The position numbers and the translations under genes were made by a program. The notes under the pieces are model-generated. The model saw only the letters and a program-made list of their open reading frames with translations. It did no database searches and was not told the origin of the DNA. From positions 1 through 5,841 of the forward strand of contig JANQMT010000161.1 of assembly GCA_028279945.1 (NCBI GenBank): a stretch of 5,841 nucleotides of DNA, given 5' to 3'. The first letter of the stretch is position 1, and every line of letters starts with the position of its first letter. This document shows, piece by piece, positions 5,041 through 5,841 of the stretch. This DNA comes from JAKSCF01 sp028279945 (lineage in GTDB: Bacteria; Bacillota; Clostridia; Peptostreptococcales; JAAYPU01).

Positions 5041-5841
5041 TTATTTCCCTATCATGTGATTAATGGATTTTATCAAAATAGACACGGTACCATCTTCATT
5101 CATAAAAAATTCAATCTTCTGTGAATCATTCATATAGTCCGTGGGAACACTGATTTCAATACCTGTATCTGTAGATATTTTCTGTTTCTTATGAATCTTT
5201 TTTTCCAGTTGTTCATTGATCTGAATAGCGTTCTCATCAAAGCCCTTTTGGGCAATTTTATTTTTATAGTGGTCATGAATCTGAGAATTATCAGAAAAAG
5301 CCTCTCTCGCCATCTCATCCACCTCAATAACCATATTATCATCAATACTGTTTTGCATGACTGTTTTAATATGAGAAGTTTTCTTTACATCGTCATTATA
5401 ATACTCTTTGACAATTTCTTTAGCAGATCTCTCTAAAATATCGTATTTCTGTTTCATTGATAGCTTTGCATCCACTTTTAGAAAAATCGTCGACAGATAA
5501 AAGCTTTTAGCATCATTGATATCAAATTTTCTTTCCTTAATCATAACAGACTGATCATACATATTAATCAAAATACATTCGTTAATCTTTTGCTTTTCAT
5601 TCGCTATAGCAGCTTTTTGTTTGATAATCCCAGTTTCCTTGAGTTCTTCATCCATAACTAAATTATGAATGTAGGCAGGCTTATAATCAAATTTTAGAAT
5701 GCCAAAATATTTTTGCTGTCCTATAGAAAAAAAGCAACACACCATATCTCCCGGCGGAATACTTAAATTAGCATGTATAATACCAAATAAGGATTGACCT
5801 AATGCTTTTGTCGTCTCGATAAAATTATCATCATGTATCTT
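5041..5841 (-). CDS. NdpA-like nucleoid-associated protein, 5' end beyond the window
   Basis: The reading frame stays open to the right edge, so the visible 266 residues are the C-terminal part of a protein of about 330 aa; the methionine at 5745 is internal. The segment SIPPGDMVCCFFSIGQQKY, followed by FGILKFDYKPAYIHN, matches the clostridial type of the 37-kDa nucleoid-associated protein family (NdpA/YejK). The later part is charged and helical (KQKYDILERSAKEIVKEYY). It has no membrane segments and ends with a beta-rich stretch (IEFFMNEDGTVSILIKSI). Members bind the nucleoid; their precise role in Clostridia is not settled. The gene is monocistronic at its 3' end, closed by the terminator at 5001-5023. 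The distance from E. coli YejK is large, so the call rests mainly on the clostridial subgroup. Confidence 0.82.
   Translation of the reverse strand, partial: KIHDDNFIETTKALGQSLFGIIHANLSIPPGDMVCCFFSIGQQKYFGILKFDYKPAYIHNLVMDEELKETGIIKQKAAIANEKQKINECILINMYDQSVMIKERKFDINDAKSFYLSTIFLKVDAKLSMKQKYDILERSAKEIVKEYYNDDVKKTSHIKTVMQNSIDDNMVIEVDEMAREAFSDNSQIHDHYKNKIAQKGFDENAIQINEQLEKKIHKKQKISTDTGIEISVPTDYMNDSQKIEFFMNEDGTVSILIKSINHMIGK

Noticed and set aside
5130..5436. ORFs inside the nucleoid-associated protein gene (5130-5345 minus, 5191-5436 plus)
   Set aside because: Shadows in other frames; low-complexity hydrophobic or basic translations without a ribosome binding site.

Overview
The window looks like a piece of chromosome from a low-GC, Gram-positive anaerobe of the class Clostridia. 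The evidence is AT-rich DNA, strong AGGAGG-type ribosome binding sites, intrinsic terminators with U-tracts, a bacillus/clostridium-type Fur, a DUF2325 protein of clostridial type and a clostridial-type NdpA-family nucleoid-associated protein. The exact genus cannot be read from this stretch.

Left part, 1-2034: a minus-strand operon reads fur, a 54-aa single-pass membrane protein resembling the FeoB-associated small proteins, a DUF2325 protein and a stand-alone HD-GYP domain protein (probable cyclic di-GMP phosphodiesterase). It ends at a strong intrinsic terminator (143-174). The operon starts from a perfect-consensus sigma-A promoter (TTGACA, 17 bp, TATAAT) at 2034-2006. A perfect 23-bp Fur palindrome lies just downstream of it (1972-1994). 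The leader then carries a ribosome binding site with a 4-codon ORF, a terminator-like hairpin and a second Fur box directly upstream of the fur ribosome binding site. This is an iron-controlled, apparently autoregulated and possibly attenuated operon. Left of the operon terminator, positions 1-107 hold a GC-richer, hairpin-rich stretch that may be a structured leader RNA (minus strand) of a gene beyond the left edge.

Middle part, 2035-4524: a plus-strand two-gene unit encodes an NCS1-family (CodB-like) nucleobase/cyclic amide permease and a creatininase-superfamily metal-dependent amidohydrolase. It is a plausible import-and-ring-opening cassette for creatinine or a related cyclic amide. A 20-bp-stem terminator ends it and also serves the opposite strand.

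Right part, 4525-5841: a 42-aa minus-strand ORF of unknown function with its own promoter candidates and dyad-symmetric putative operators, about 300 bp of AT-rich noncoding DNA, and the C-terminal 266 residues of an NdpA-like nucleoid-associated protein whose N-terminus lies beyond the right edge.

No mobile element, CRISPR array, tRNA or rRNA was seen.
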